DNA of 64,000 nt, taken from assembly GCA_018401875.1 (NCBI GenBank), contig JAGYJZ010000007.1:1-64000 (forward strand), written 5' to 3'. The notes below the pieces were generated by a model that was not told where the DNA came from, did no database searches, and saw only the letters and a list, made by a program, of their open reading frames with translations. Source of the stretch: Salibacteraceae bacterium. GTDB taxonomy: Bacteria; Bacteroidota; Bacteroidia; Flavobacteriales_G; Salibacteraceae. Positions 8,763 to 18,339 of the stretch are shown one piece after another. Numbering within the stretch: the stretch's first letter is position 1; the number at the start of each line of letters is the position of its first letter. Made by a program: the position numbers and the translations under genes.

Positions 8763-10676
8763 ATGAAAAATATTCTTTTTGTCCTGCTGTTCTTTCCTTG
8801 TTTTGCCATGGCGCAATCGGACGTGACAACGGTAAACATGGAAATCCCCAAAGGTTGGACCGTAAATCCAAAGGCGTTTAAACCCGAATACAGCGTAGCA
8901 CTCAAGCGTAACGAAGCTCCTTTCCCTAGTGGAGAGCACGCCAAGCAACACATCCATGATTTAAAAAAGCAACTGGAGCAAGACTATCCAAAACGCTATG
9001 ATCAAAACACAGCGCGAGGAGGAAGGGAAACCAGCGATACGCTGCAAGTGCTTTCTTCGTTTCCAACGAGTTTGTTTTTTAACCAAAATCCGCTTTTTGG
9101 AGGAACACCAAATGATAATACAGTGGCCGTGGCAAAAAATGGAAACGTTTTAACGTCATGGAATTCACAGGTGTGGGGATATGACGTGGTGGCCGATACC
9201 TATTTGTTTTCATCCATTTCAAAACACCCGAGTTTTTCCCAGTTTTTGAATATTTATTCCGATACAAATTTCTCACTCTACTTTCCGTTCGATCCTAAAC
9301 TGCTTTATCATCCGACTCACGATAAGTTCATTTTAGTGTTTCTTTCAGCAGATGGACTCGGCCAAGGCCGTGATCCTGAAACGAGTGAGACCATCATTTT
9401 TTTCTCCTCTACCAGCGATCCGAAAGACGAATGGCATGCCTATCGCATTCCGGGCGATCCGTTGACTTATTCTTCGTGGGCCGATTATCCGCAACTGGCG
9501 ATGAACGATCACAGCGTTTACCTTACACTCAATCAGCTTTATCCCGATTCGGGTTGGGTGGAAGGCTTTGCCGAAACCGTCCTGTGGCAAATGGATTTGG
9601 AAGATGGGTTTAACGGAGCGGCAAATTTGTCGACCAAGTTCTGGACAGGATTTGAATACGAAGGCTCAAAATTGAGGTATTTGAGGCCTGTGAAAACGGC
9701 CTGGGGACCCGAATCCGACACCATGTTTTTTGTTGCAAACCGACCATTTGTGACTACCAACGATTCTTTTTTCCTCGTCAGAACAGTAGGCGATGTAAAT
9801 TCTAGTTCCTCGCAGGTGGATGTGAAGCTTGCGATGACAGACGTTCCGTATTGGCATCCACCGTACGCCAAACAGGCAGGCGGACAAGAATTTTGGACCA
9901 ATGACGCACGCTGCTTGGGTGCAGTGCGTATGGGAAAAGAAATTCAATTCGTTGGAAATACGCTCAATCCCGAAAATGGTTTTGCGGCAATATATCACGG
10001 AATTATTGAAGATTATGACAATCCATCCGTCATTGGAAATATCATTTCAGATACCGAGCGCGAGTTTGGGTTTCCAAACATGGATTTTATCGGTGACAAA
10101 ATTCATAAGAAAGATGTCGCCATATTCTTTAACCATACAGGCCTCAATATCAACGCGGGCAATTCAGTTGTCTTCTTCAATGGCGATCGTGAATATGGTC
10201 CTGTGCAATGGATCAAGGATGGCGATACCTATGTAAATGCGATGAATTCACCGCAAGAACGCTGGGGCGATTACACAGGCATTCAGCGCAAGTATGACGA
10301 GCCCGGTAAGTTTTGGGTGTCGGGTTATTGGGGGCATGGAAGCAATCGTCCAGGCTCGTGGATCGCTGAATTGGCGCATCCTGATTACAAGCCACTCGGA
10401 ATCGAGGAAGAAATAAGTGATCAGAAAATGCACGTGTTTCCCAATCCTGCAATGGAGTTTGTGAGTTTCGAATTTGATGTGAACGAACAGGGCGAAGTGC
10501 GGTTTGAAATCCATGATTTAAGCGGAAAAAAAGTAGCCGACTTGGGCCGGGATGTCTTAACCATTGGATCGCATGTGCTGAGTTTTGACCTTTCTCCGCT
10601 TTCAGCAGGTATTTATATCGTGCAAGTAAAAGCTTCGAATGGGCTTATTTTCCAAGCAAAAGTGGTGAAACAATAG
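8763..10676 (+). CDS. T9SS type A sorting domain protein of unknown function
   Basis: The 637-residue protein has a signal peptide ending in FAMAQ (residues 1-18), then a propeptide-like basic segment, and a large extracellular region without a domain I can name (motifs VAVAKNGNVLTSWNSQVWGY, PHDPKLLYHP-like FDPKLLYHPTHDKFI, and ERWGDYTGIQRKY). The region resembles secreted beta-propeller-like proteins whose repeated elements concern display of outcomes, but no enzyme motif is visible. The C-terminus has a type A sorting domain (MHVFPNPAMEFVSF, LSPLSAGIYIVQV, ending KVVKQ). It should leave the cell by T9SS. A TACCTTTC box about 19 bases upstream of ATG 8763 is a possible -7 element. Confidence 0.88.
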   Translation: MKNILFVLLFFPCFAMAQSDVTTVNMEIPKGWTVNPKAFKPEYSVALKRNEAPFPSGEHAKQHIHDLKKQLEQDYPKRYDQNTARGGRETSDTLQVLSSFPTSLFFNQNPLFGGTPNDNTVAVAKNGNVLTSWNSQVWGYDVVADTYLFSSISKHPSFSQFLNIYSDTNFSLYFPFDPKLLYHPTHDKFILVFLSADGLGQGRDPETSETIIFFSSTSDPKDEWHAYRIPGDPLTYSSWADYPQLAMNDHSVYLTLNQLYPDSGWVEGFAETVLWQMDLEDGFNGAANLSTKFWTGFEYEGSKLRYLRPVKTAWGPESDTMFFVANRPFVTTNDSFFLVRTVGDVNSSSSQVDVKLAMTDVPYWHPPYAKQAGGQEFWTNDARCLGAVRMGKEIQFVGNTLNPENGFAAIYHGIIEDYDNPSVIGNIISDTEREFGFPNMDFIGDKIHKKDVAIFFNHTGLNINAGNSVVFFNGDREYGPVQWIKDGDTYVNAMNSPQERWGDYTGIQRKYDEPGKFWVSGYWGHGSNRPGSWIAELAHPDYKPLGIEEEISDQKMHVFPNPAMEFVSFEFDVNEQGEVRFEIHDLSGKKVADLGRDVLTIGSHVLSFDLSPLSAGIYIVQVKASNGLIFQAKVVKQ

Positions 10677-10735
10677 GGGGCTTTTTGTCCAGTATTTTAG
10701 TTTTAAACTTCCTTTTTTCGGCTCGGGAGGAAATG

Positions 10736-10743
10736 TACCTTCG
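10736..10743 (+). promoter_or_regulatory. Putative -7 box of ABC-F gene
   Basis: TACCTTCG lies 8 bases before the TTG start at 10752. It matches the Bacteroidota TAnnTTTG box with one change. The distance allows only a leader of a few bases. Confidence 0.35.
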
Positions 10744-10751
10744 CAGCCGTT

Positions 10752-12725
10752 TTGATAAGCCTCAACAACATATCTGTTTCCTTCAGCGGAATTGTTCTTT
10801 TTAAAGACATTTCCATCGTGATTAACGAGCGTGACCGCATTGGTCTGGTCGGAAAGAATGGCGTAGGAAAAAGTACCTTGCTTAAGATTATTTTAGGATT
10901 TCAGCAGCCCGATTCGGGTGTGGTGATTATTCCAGATGGTCGCAAAGTGGGATACTTGCCGCAAGAAATGGTGTTTGAGGGCAACCAAACCATTTGGTCA
11001 GAAACCCTGAAGGCCTTTGCTGAGATCAACACTCTGAAAAAGCGCGACCTTGAAATTCAACATGAATTGACTGAGCGCACTGATTATGAGAGCGATTCTT
11101 ACAGTGCCATCATCGATGAGTTGGGTGCGATTCACATGCGCCTCGAAATGATTGACGATGGAAAAACCGAGCAGCGTGCCGAATTGGTTTTGCTCGGATT
11201 GGGATTCAATCGCACCGACTTTCCGAGAAAAATATCTGAATTTAGTGGAGGTTGGCAAATGCGTGTAGAATTAGCGAAGCTTATTCTCATGCAGCCCGAT
11301 TTATTGTTGCTCGATGAGCCTACCAATCACCTCGACATCGACTCGATCATGTGGTTGGAAGATTTCTTCAAGGAATATCCCGGCTCCATCATGATGATTT
11401 CTCACGACAGGATGTTTTTAGATAACATTACCAACCGCACCGTTGAGATTGTAAAAGGAAAAATCTACGATTACTCTGTTTCGTATTCCAAATTTTTCAT
11501 CCTTAGGCAAGAGCGCGTTGACCAACAGAAAGCCACGTTCGAAAACCAGCAGAAATACATCAACCAGCAAGAGCGATTTATTGAGCGATTTAAGGCCAAG
11601 GCATCCAAGGCCAAGCAAGCACAGAGTAAGTTGAAACAGCTCGATAAGTTGGAGCGCGTATCCATTGATGAAACCGATGGTTCAAAGATTCGCTTCCGTT
11701 TTCCGCCTGCTCCGCGGTCGGGCGATGTGGTGTTGAAGGCGCGAAATTCGAGAAAAGCATACGGTGATAGCACCATTTTTTCGGGCGTAGATTTCGATAT
11801 TTTCAGGGGCGAGCGCATCGCCTTTGTGGGAAGAAACGGACAAGGAAAGTCGACCATGGTAAAAATGGTGGTGGGCGAAGAAAAAGGAGAGGGCGAATTG
11901 GCCATTGGCCATAATGTGGAGGTCGGTTACTACGCTCAGATTCAGGAGAAAACGCTGAATCATGAGTCAACCGTTGAGCAAATTATTGAAGATGCCGCCA
12001 CGGGCGATAATGCGAAGATTCACAAGGTGAGGGCCTTGCTCGGGGCGTTTTTATTTGGTCCTGACGATTATGAAAAGAAGGTGAAAGTGCTTTCTGGAGG
12101 CGAGAAATCACGCTTGGCATTGGCGAAGTTGTTGCTCAAGCCGAGTAATTTATTGATTCTCGATGAGCCCACAAACCACCTTGACATCAGTGCGAAAGAA
12201 ACGCTGAAGGAAGCCTTGAATTCCTTTGATGGTACCTTGATTGTGGTGAGTCACGACCGTGAATTTTTACAAGGGCTCACCGATCGCACGTTTGAGTTTA
12301 AAGAAGGAAAGGTAAAAGAACACATTGGCACCATTGACGACTTCTTGGCCAATTACAAGATTCAAAGTTTCCGCGAGTTTGAGGGAGCAAAAGAGAAGAA
12401 GCAGAAGGAAGCAGAGAAGGCCAAAGCGAAGGTTGAGTTGCAAGCCAAGGCAGAAACAGGCTTGAGCAATCAAGAGCGTAAGGAGAAAGAAAAAGACTGG
12501 AAGCGATTGAAAAACACCATGTCGAGTCTTGAACAAAAAATTGAAGAAGCAGAGCAATCCATTGCCGAGATGGAAGAGAAAATGCACGATCCGGAAGCGG
12601 CCAAGAAAAACCCCGACATGTTTTACGCCCATGCTGATGTGCAGCGCAAGTTAGACGAGCTCATGAAACAGTGGGAAGAAGCAGGCGAGGAGTTCTCCAG
12701 CTTGTCTACCATTCTCGAGCGTTAG
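10752..12725 (+). CDS. ABC-F family ATPase (YheS/Uup/EttA-like)
   Basis: The 657-residue soluble protein has two ABC domains and no membrane segments. First domain: Walker A GKNGVGKST (about residue 36), signature FSGGWQMRVELA and Walker B LLLLDEPTNHLD. Second domain: GRNGQGKST, signature LSGGEKSRLALA and LLILDEPTNHLD. The linker between them carries the charged ABC-F helical pair, and the C-terminus (from about 560) is a Lys/Glu-rich coiled coil, as in Uup and YheS. ABC-F proteins act on ribosomes to regulate or rescue translation; resistance subtypes exist but nothing here marks this as one. The start is TTG (10752), the only one giving a proper first strand (ISLNNISVSF). Confidence 0.93.
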   Translation: MISLNNISVSFSGIVLFKDISIVINERDRIGLVGKNGVGKSTLLKIILGFQQPDSGVVIIPDGRKVGYLPQEMVFEGNQTIWSETLKAFAEINTLKKRDLEIQHELTERTDYESDSYSAIIDELGAIHMRLEMIDDGKTEQRAELVLLGLGFNRTDFPRKISEFSGGWQMRVELAKLILMQPDLLLLDEPTNHLDIDSIMWLEDFFKEYPGSIMMISHDRMFLDNITNRTVEIVKGKIYDYSVSYSKFFILRQERVDQQKATFENQQKYINQQERFIERFKAKASKAKQAQSKLKQLDKLERVSIDETDGSKIRFRFPPAPRSGDVVLKARNSRKAYGDSTIFSGVDFDIFRGERIAFVGRNGQGKSTMVKMVVGEEKGEGELAIGHNVEVGYYAQIQEKTLNHESTVEQIIEDAATGDNAKIHKVRALLGAFLFGPDDYEKKVKVLSGGEKSRLALAKLLLKPSNLLILDEPTNHLDISAKETLKEALNSFDGTLIVVSHDREFLQGLTDRTFEFKEGKVKEHIGTIDDFLANYKIQSFREFEGAKEKKQKEAEKAKAKVELQAKAETGLSNQERKEKEKDWKRLKNTMSSLEQKIEEAEQSIAEMEEKMHDPEAAKKNPDMFYAHADVQRKLDELMKQWEEAGEEFSSLSTILER

Positions 12726-12800
12726 AAACTACCGTTAACTTATTGATAAGTCTTGTGTTATGCAAGGCGACTTATTCTCATAATGTGCGTCTTTTGTAGC

Positions 12801-15302
12801 ATGCAATTGAGGTTCTTTATAATGCTCTCACTCTGTTTGGCACATTATTTCAGTGTGTGCCAGTCGCCTGCTGATTGGTGGTATTTTGGGCAAAATGCGG
12901 GGGTTCATTTTATGCCGACTGGTCCAGTGGCAGATACAAATGGGCTGTTGGTTACTTTTGAAGGCTGCGCTTCTATTTCTGATCAGCAAGGTAATTTACT
13001 TTTTTATACCGATGGCATCAACGTCTACAATAGTATTCATGATACTATGCCGAATGGGCAAGGACTTTTGGGGAATCCTTCATCTACCCAATCAGCTATA
13101 ATAGTTCCAAGACCGGGCATTTCGAGTCAATATTTCATTTTCACTGTCTCAACTGACATTCAAGTAGGACTGAGCTATTCTCTCGTAGATATGACCTTAG
13201 ATGGGGGACTTGGAGATGTAGTCGTTGCTATGAAGAACATACAAATGTTAGCTGGTGTTGGAGAAAATGTATGTGCTGTGAACCATAGTGAAGGAAGTAA
13301 GTTTTGGATACTATCTCATCTCAGACTTACCGATTTAATTGCCGCCTTCGAAGTTTCAAATGGAGGAGTCAACTTAACTCCTGTTATGTCAAATACATTA
13401 GATACTATTGAGGCACGGGTTGGCAGTATTAAGGGTTCTCCAGACGCGAACTACATTGCTTATGCAAGTCAAGTCGGAATTGCAGGAAGAATTAAGTTGA
13501 TGACATTCGATAATTCAAACGGTCAAATTACAGCCACAATATCATGGTCGAGTTCTGTTTTAACGGGACCGTATGGGGCAGAATTTAGTGATGATAGTAA
13601 AGTTTTATATATCTCTGACGGGTGGGGTGGAATAAATAACGCAGTTGTGCAATACGATGTGTCTGTTTTTGATTCTGTGCAAGTCGTTTCCTCTGAGTAT
13701 TTGGTAAGTCAATTTACTTCATTCGGACAGCTGCAACTTGGTCCAGACAAGAAGATTTACATGAGCAGTTGGGTAATCGGTTTGGATTCTTTTCTGCATA
13801 GAATTAACGAACCTACAATTTTGGGTGTAGGTTGTGACTTTGAAATCAATGCCGTTTTTCTTGAGGGACGCACTTCCACCATGGGCTTGCCTCCTTTTAT
13901 TTCATCGTTCTTCAATGTCGCCTTTCAAGCGAATGGTTTTTGCATCCTCGATACTACGTATTTCACCATTAATACGAGTGGCATTGATTCTGTAATCTGG
14001 AATTTCGGTGATCCTGCTTCAGGCGCTCAAAACACCTCAACCTTTTTTAATCCCGCTCATTTATTTAGTGATACCGGAAGTTTTGATGTAACGCTCATTG
14101 CCTATTCTGATACGCTCGTTGATACCTTTTTACAGGCAATTTTTATATATCCAAGACAAACCCTTGATCTCGGCCCTGACACTTTGCTCTGCGAAGGCGA
14201 AACTTTGGAGTTGAACATTCAGCAAGAGTATTCAACCTATTTATGGTCTGATGGAACAGTGGGCGATTCCATCATACTTGATTCTAGCGCTCTAGTTTCA
14301 GTAACACTTTTTGGAGTTTGCGACACGCTGCAAGACAGCATCAATGTGCGTTTTGATTCTCCCGTGACCTTTGATTTAGGACCCGACACAACGTTCTGTG
14401 AAGAATCAAGCAAACTTTTGGATGCGAATGTTACTGTAGAAGCTGAGTATTCATGGAATACAGGCGATACTGCTGATCAAATTACAGTCACTCAATCTGG
14501 GCTGTACATTTTTCGAGCAGAAAATGGCTGTGGCGAGTTTGTTGACTCAATCTCAATCTCAGTTATTCCTCTACCCGAAACAGCGATGCTTCCTCCAGAC
14601 ACCATTAACTGTTTTGACGCTCAAATCATCTTGGAAAGACCTGTGAACGATTCGATCACCTACACCTGGAATGACAGCACTTCCTCACTTCGCTTTGAAG
14701 TAGATTCTACCCAACAAGTGTGGCTGGCGGCATTCAACGAGTGCGGGTTTGTTGTCGACAGCATGAACATCCTGTTCAATGGAGAAATCAATACTGAATT
14801 GGGCGAAGACACCAATATCTGTGATCTCGATAGCATCCAACTTTCAGGTTCTGATTCAACAGCCACTTACGTTTGGAGCACAGGCGATACAAGCATTTCC
14901 ATCTGGATAGAAGCAGGCTTGAATGAAAATTACATCGTGACGATTTTTAAAGGTGAATGTGCGAAAGTTGAATCGAAACGCATCAGAAGCAGCGATATTT
15001 TTTGTCCTTCCATCGATTGCGCGCTGGAATACACAAATGTGTTTACGCCCAATGCTGACGGTATCAACGACTTGTTTAGAATCACCTCTGACTGTGATGT
15101 GTATTCGTTTGACATGATCATTTATAACCGGTGGGGGCAATTGGTTCATTTCAGTCAAAACGTGGCGTTCGGATGGGATGGTTTTATCAATGGCGAACCC
15201 GCTTCCGAAGGCGTTTATTTTTTTGTCGTTGAATATAAGGACTTCGTAGTAGTAGATGCTGACCGTCAGCTAACTCGTGGAAGTTTTACGCTCAACAGAT
15301 AG
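12801..15302 (+). CDS. CHU_C (T9SS type B) surface protein, first of tandem pair
   Basis: I place the start at ATG 12801 (MQLRFFIMLSLCLAHYFSVC), giving 833 residues; the frame is open from GTG 12753, which would add 16 implausible residues. After the signal the mature protein begins ADWWYFGQNAG, followed by a propeller-like region of about 370 residues (GNLLFYTDG, LQLGPDKKIYMS), a PKD domain (VIWNFGDPASG), three or four repeats of the LGPDTxxCE...YxWSxGDT kind, and the gliding-motility-associated C-terminus (FTPNADGINDLF, IYNRWGQLV, EGVYFFVVEYKD). It should be secreted by T9SS and act in adhesion or as a surface component. The gene at 15315 is a close paralogue with the same layout. Confidence 0.88.
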   Translation: MQLRFFIMLSLCLAHYFSVCQSPADWWYFGQNAGVHFMPTGPVADTNGLLVTFEGCASISDQQGNLLFYTDGINVYNSIHDTMPNGQGLLGNPSSTQSAIIVPRPGISSQYFIFTVSTDIQVGLSYSLVDMTLDGGLGDVVVAMKNIQMLAGVGENVCAVNHSEGSKFWILSHLRLTDLIAAFEVSNGGVNLTPVMSNTLDTIEARVGSIKGSPDANYIAYASQVGIAGRIKLMTFDNSNGQITATISWSSSVLTGPYGAEFSDDSKVLYISDGWGGINNAVVQYDVSVFDSVQVVSSEYLVSQFTSFGQLQLGPDKKIYMSSWVIGLDSFLHRINEPTILGVGCDFEINAVFLEGRTSTMGLPPFISSFFNVAFQANGFCILDTTYFTINTSGIDSVIWNFGDPASGAQNTSTFFNPAHLFSDTGSFDVTLIAYSDTLVDTFLQAIFIYPRQTLDLGPDTLLCEGETLELNIQQEYSTYLWSDGTVGDSIILDSSALVSVTLFGVCDTLQDSINVRFDSPVTFDLGPDTTFCEESSKLLDANVTVEAEYSWNTGDTADQITVTQSGLYIFRAENGCGEFVDSISISVIPLPETAMLPPDTINCFDAQIILERPVNDSITYTWNDSTSSLRFEVDSTQQVWLAAFNECGFVVDSMNILFNGEINTELGEDTNICDLDSIQLSGSDSTATYVWSTGDTSISIWIEAGLNENYIVTIFKGECAKVESKRIRSSDIFCPSIDCALEYTNVFTPNADGINDLFRITSDCDVYSFDMIIYNRWGQLVHFSQNVAFGWDGFINGEPASEGVYFFVVEYKDFVVVDADRQLTRGSFTLNR

Positions 15303-15310
15303 TACATTCG
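15303..15310 (+). promoter_or_regulatory. Putative -7 box of second CHU_C gene
   Basis: TACATTCG starts at the base after the stop codon of the first CHU_C gene and ends 4 bases before the GTG start at 15315. The same octamer serves as the putative -7 box of the metH operon. It suggests that the second paralogue can be transcribed on its own with no leader. Confidence 0.4.
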
Positions 15311-15314
15311 CAGC

Positions 15315-17849
15315 GTGAAAAAACTCCTACTAATGTTCATCATTTTACCGTTCATCTCTGCGGGGCAATCTGCGGCTGATTGGTGGTATTTTGGGACCAA
15401 TACAGGAATGCATTTCACGCCAACGGGTCCAGTGGCGGTGTTAGATGGGCAGCTTTCTTCATCCCAAGGTTGCTCGTCCATCTCCGATGAATTTGGAAAC
15501 CTGCTGTTCTATTCAACGGGCGAATTTGTATGGGATGCTTCGCACAATCCGATGCAAAACAGCGCTGGATTAATTGGTAATTCCAATGGATTTCCAGCTG
15601 TGGGCGATGCCTCACAAAATTCATACATCGTGCCTCGGCCTGAGCATCCTGCAGAGTATTACCTCTTTACCATAAAACGACCTGGAAATGGCGGCTTGTT
15701 CTATTCAAAAATTGATATGAACCTCAACGGTGGACTTGGTGCCGTGGTAGCCGCAGAAAAGAATATCATGCTCATCGACTCAACCACCGAAATGATTACG
15801 TGCCTTCGCCAGCCCAACAACATCGACTTTTGGGTGGTTGCTTTAAGCAAACCGGGCGATACGGCTTACGCGTTTGAAATTACATCGGCCGGAATAAACA
15901 CGTCACCTGTGCTCAGTAACACCGGTTTACCGTTGATCGTTGAAGATCGATTGGGCTATTTAAAAGGTTCGCAGCAAAACGATAAAATTGCCATGACCAT
16001 GTATTGGGCACAACCGGTGCAGACGGTGCCTTTTCAAGTCCGAATGTTTGATTTTGACAACGCCACCGGACAAGTTAGCTATGATTATGGCATTACGCCT
16101 TCCCTCCAAGACACGTTTAATTACGGGGTTGAGTTTTCTCCAAATGGCAATTTTCTTTACGTGCAATCCTTTATTGTTTCAGACCTTCGGCAGTATGATC
16201 TTAGCTCTGGCGACCCCGCTATTGTGAGTGCTTCTGAGCAATTGGTTGGTCTTGGTTACACTGGCACAGGCGGTGGAGCATTGCAATTGGGCCCCGATGG
16301 AAAAATATACGTGGCGCGAGGTGCCGGAGCACTTTTGGCAAGAGTTAATTTCCCCAATGATCCCGGACCGTTGTGTGGCTATGAACACGATGCGGTAAAC
16401 CTTCAAGGACCCGTGTCAGGTCGCGGTCTACCTCAGTTTTATCCCTTTTTTATCGAAGGAGAAGTGGCTGTAATTGATGCGTGCTTGGGTGATACATCGT
16501 TTTTTTTCTCTAATTATCTATCGGCCGATTCAGTGTTGTGGAATTTTGGAGATCCCGCTTCTGGAGTGAATGATACCTCGACTCAAACGAATCCGTTTCA
16601 CATTTACCAAATCCCCGGAACCTACACAGTGACGCACATTGCGTATTCAGCATTCCTCTCCGATACAACGGTGGTTGAGGTAAATATTTTCCCAACCCAA
16701 AGCATCAATTTACCAGATGATACAGTGCTGTGCGATGGTCAAACAATTGTATTTGACGTAGGTCAACCGGGCGCATTGTCTTTTTTATGGCACGATGGAT
16801 CAACAGATTTGGCTTTTATTGCCAATGATTCAGGACGTGTTTCGGTGACGCTTTTTGGAGTGTGCGATACGGTGTCAGATTCTGTACAAGTGCTTCGTTT
16901 AGATCCATTTGATTTTGAATTGGGGGATGACACCTTAGTTTGTGGAGGCACCTCATTGGTTATTGGCGATACAATTCCGGCAGCGTACACCATTCTCTGG
17001 AGTACGGGGCAATCAACCGAATTTATTGAGGTTGATTCAAATGCAATGTATACCATGGAAATTGAAACAGCTTGCGGAATTCTCGAAGACAGCATCGATG
17101 TGGTTTTTGCGCCCAATGTGCCCGATTCATTACTGCCATCCGATACGGTGAACTGCTTTGATGCGAATTTTACGTTAACTCGGCCCACCGCAGCCGGTGT
17201 GTCTTTTGTGTGGTCTGACTCCACGTCAAGCAGGACCTTTGAGGTAGGTGAAAGTCAAACAGTTTGGCTCGCTGCATCGAACGAATGTGGAACGTTTGTC
17301 GATACGATGAACATCATTTTTAATGGCGAATTGACCACCTCCTTTGGCGCTGACACCGTGATTTGCGATTTAGATACGGTGCTGTTGAAAGGAACCGATT
17401 CGCTGGCATCTTATGTTTGGAGCACGGGTGATACTACCGATAGCATTTGGACCAAATTAAACCAACGCACGCAGCGCTACTCAGTAACTATTACCAAAGG
17501 TGAATGCTCAAAAGTCGAGTCGATTCGTTTCGACTTGGATGACAACGCTTGCCCTTCCATCGACTGTGATATAAACTTCGGCAACGTGTTCACACCCAAT
17601 GGTGATGGCATCAACGATCTGTTCAGGCCGACAACAGACTGTAATATTTTTACCTACCAGCTTTCCATCTACAACCGTTGGGGTCAGCTCGTGAATGAAA
17701 CCAATGACATTGCCCACGGTTGGGATGGGTTTATTAACGGAGAAATGGCCGCTGAAGGCGTTTACTATTTTACGCTTTCCTACAAAGACGGGGTGGTAGT
17801 GGATGTTGATCGCAACATTTTTGCAGGGTCGTTTACATTGAAAAGGTAG
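15315..17849 (+). CDS. CHU_C (T9SS type B) surface protein, second of tandem pair
   Basis: The 844-residue protein starts with GTG 15315; the signal peptide is MKKLLLMFIILPFISAGQ. Layout follows its neighbour: ADWWYFGTNTGMHFTPTGPV at the mature start, propeller-like region (GNLLFYSTGEFVWD, LQLGPDGKIYVAR), PKD (VLWNFGDPASG), LxDDTVLCDGQ / LGDDTLVCGG repeats with WSTGQST turns, then CHU_C (FTPNGDGINDLF, IYNRWGQLV, EGVYYFTLSYKDG). It is predicted to be exported by T9SS through the type B pathway. The gap to the first paralogue is 12 bases. No enzyme motif is visible. Confidence 0.9.
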   Translation: MKKLLLMFIILPFISAGQSAADWWYFGTNTGMHFTPTGPVAVLDGQLSSSQGCSSISDEFGNLLFYSTGEFVWDASHNPMQNSAGLIGNSNGFPAVGDASQNSYIVPRPEHPAEYYLFTIKRPGNGGLFYSKIDMNLNGGLGAVVAAEKNIMLIDSTTEMITCLRQPNNIDFWVVALSKPGDTAYAFEITSAGINTSPVLSNTGLPLIVEDRLGYLKGSQQNDKIAMTMYWAQPVQTVPFQVRMFDFDNATGQVSYDYGITPSLQDTFNYGVEFSPNGNFLYVQSFIVSDLRQYDLSSGDPAIVSASEQLVGLGYTGTGGGALQLGPDGKIYVARGAGALLARVNFPNDPGPLCGYEHDAVNLQGPVSGRGLPQFYPFFIEGEVAVIDACLGDTSFFFSNYLSADSVLWNFGDPASGVNDTSTQTNPFHIYQIPGTYTVTHIAYSAFLSDTTVVEVNIFPTQSINLPDDTVLCDGQTIVFDVGQPGALSFLWHDGSTDLAFIANDSGRVSVTLFGVCDTVSDSVQVLRLDPFDFELGDDTLVCGGTSLVIGDTIPAAYTILWSTGQSTEFIEVDSNAMYTMEIETACGILEDSIDVVFAPNVPDSLLPSDTVNCFDANFTLTRPTAAGVSFVWSDSTSSRTFEVGESQTVWLAASNECGTFVDTMNIIFNGELTTSFGADTVICDLDTVLLKGTDSLASYVWSTGDTTDSIWTKLNQRTQRYSVTITKGECSKVESIRFDLDDNACPSIDCDINFGNVFTPNGDGINDLFRPTTDCNIFTYQLSIYNRWGQLVNETNDIAHGWDGFINGEMAAEGVYYFTLSYKDGVVVDVDRNIFAGSFTLKR

Positions 17850-17933
17850 ACCCATTCGGTCGGTTTTTCATCCTTCACAACATATGATTTATAATTATTA
17901 TATTGATTATTAAATACTTGTGTTTTATTTTAG

Positions 17934-17974
17934 TACTATGTATTGCATAGTAACAAACAATGCATATATATTTG
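17934..17974 (+). promoter_or_regulatory. padR-pspC promoter with palindromic operator
   Basis: A perfect inverted repeat TACTATG-TATTG-CATAGTA spans 17934-17952. A full-match -7 box TATATTTG lies at 17967-17974, and a TTG at 17943-17945, inside the palindrome, is at the right distance (21 bases) for the -33 element. The palindrome would thus sit over the polymerase site, as expected for autorepression by PadR, whose usual operators are spaced ATGT/ACAT-like repeats. Start codon is 17 bases after the -7 box. Confidence 0.6.
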
Positions 17975-17991
17975 CAATGCAATAACAAATC

Positions 17992-18339
17992 ATGAACATC
18001 GAAAACTCAAAAGCGCAACTTAGAAAAGGAGTCTTGGAATTCTGCGTGTTGGCACTTTTGCAAAAAGAGGAAGCGTATCCATCAGATTTACTGAATGCAT
18101 TGAAAGATGCAGAATTGATCGTGGTTGAGGGAACGCTTTATCCGCTGCTTAGCCGACTTAAAAATGCAGGTTTACTTACCTACCGTTGGGAGGAATCTAA
18201 ATCTGGACCACCGAGAAAGTACTACAGCCTGACCGAGCAGGGCCGTGTTTTTTATGGAGAACTGGTTGGTTCATGGGAAGAACTTAGGAATGCCGTAGAT
18301 AAAGTTGTATTAGAAAATAAATCACCAAAGAACAAATGA
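17992..18339 (+). CDS. PadR-family transcriptional regulator
   Basis: The 115-residue protein is a typical short PadR winged-helix regulator. Motifs: LRKGVLEFCVLALLQKEEAYPSDL (helices 1-2) split as KGVLEFCVLALL and AYPSDLLNAL, the recognition helix VEGTLYPLLSRLKNAGLL, and the wing SGPPRKYYSLTEQG. PadR proteins repress their own operon and are released by a ligand or stress signal. Its stop overlaps the start of the PspC gene (ATGA), so the two are translated together. Bacteroidota often pair PadR with PspC proteins; this pairing suggests that it controls the envelope protein next door. Confidence 0.93.
   Translation: MNIENSKAQLRKGVLEFCVLALLQKEEAYPSDLLNALKDAELIVVEGTLYPLLSRLKNAGLLTYRWEESKSGPPRKYYSLTEQGRVFYGELVGSWEELRNAVDKVVLENKSPKNK

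Noticed and set aside
10752..12725. Antibiotic-resistance subtype of ABC-F
   Set aside because: Layout with a C-terminal coiled coil fits housekeeping Uup/YheS-like proteins and no resistance context is present.
12753..12800. GTG 12753 as start of the first CHU_C gene
   Set aside because: It adds residues before the signal peptide, while ATG 12801 gives a good signal and has a TTTTG box 4 bases upstream.
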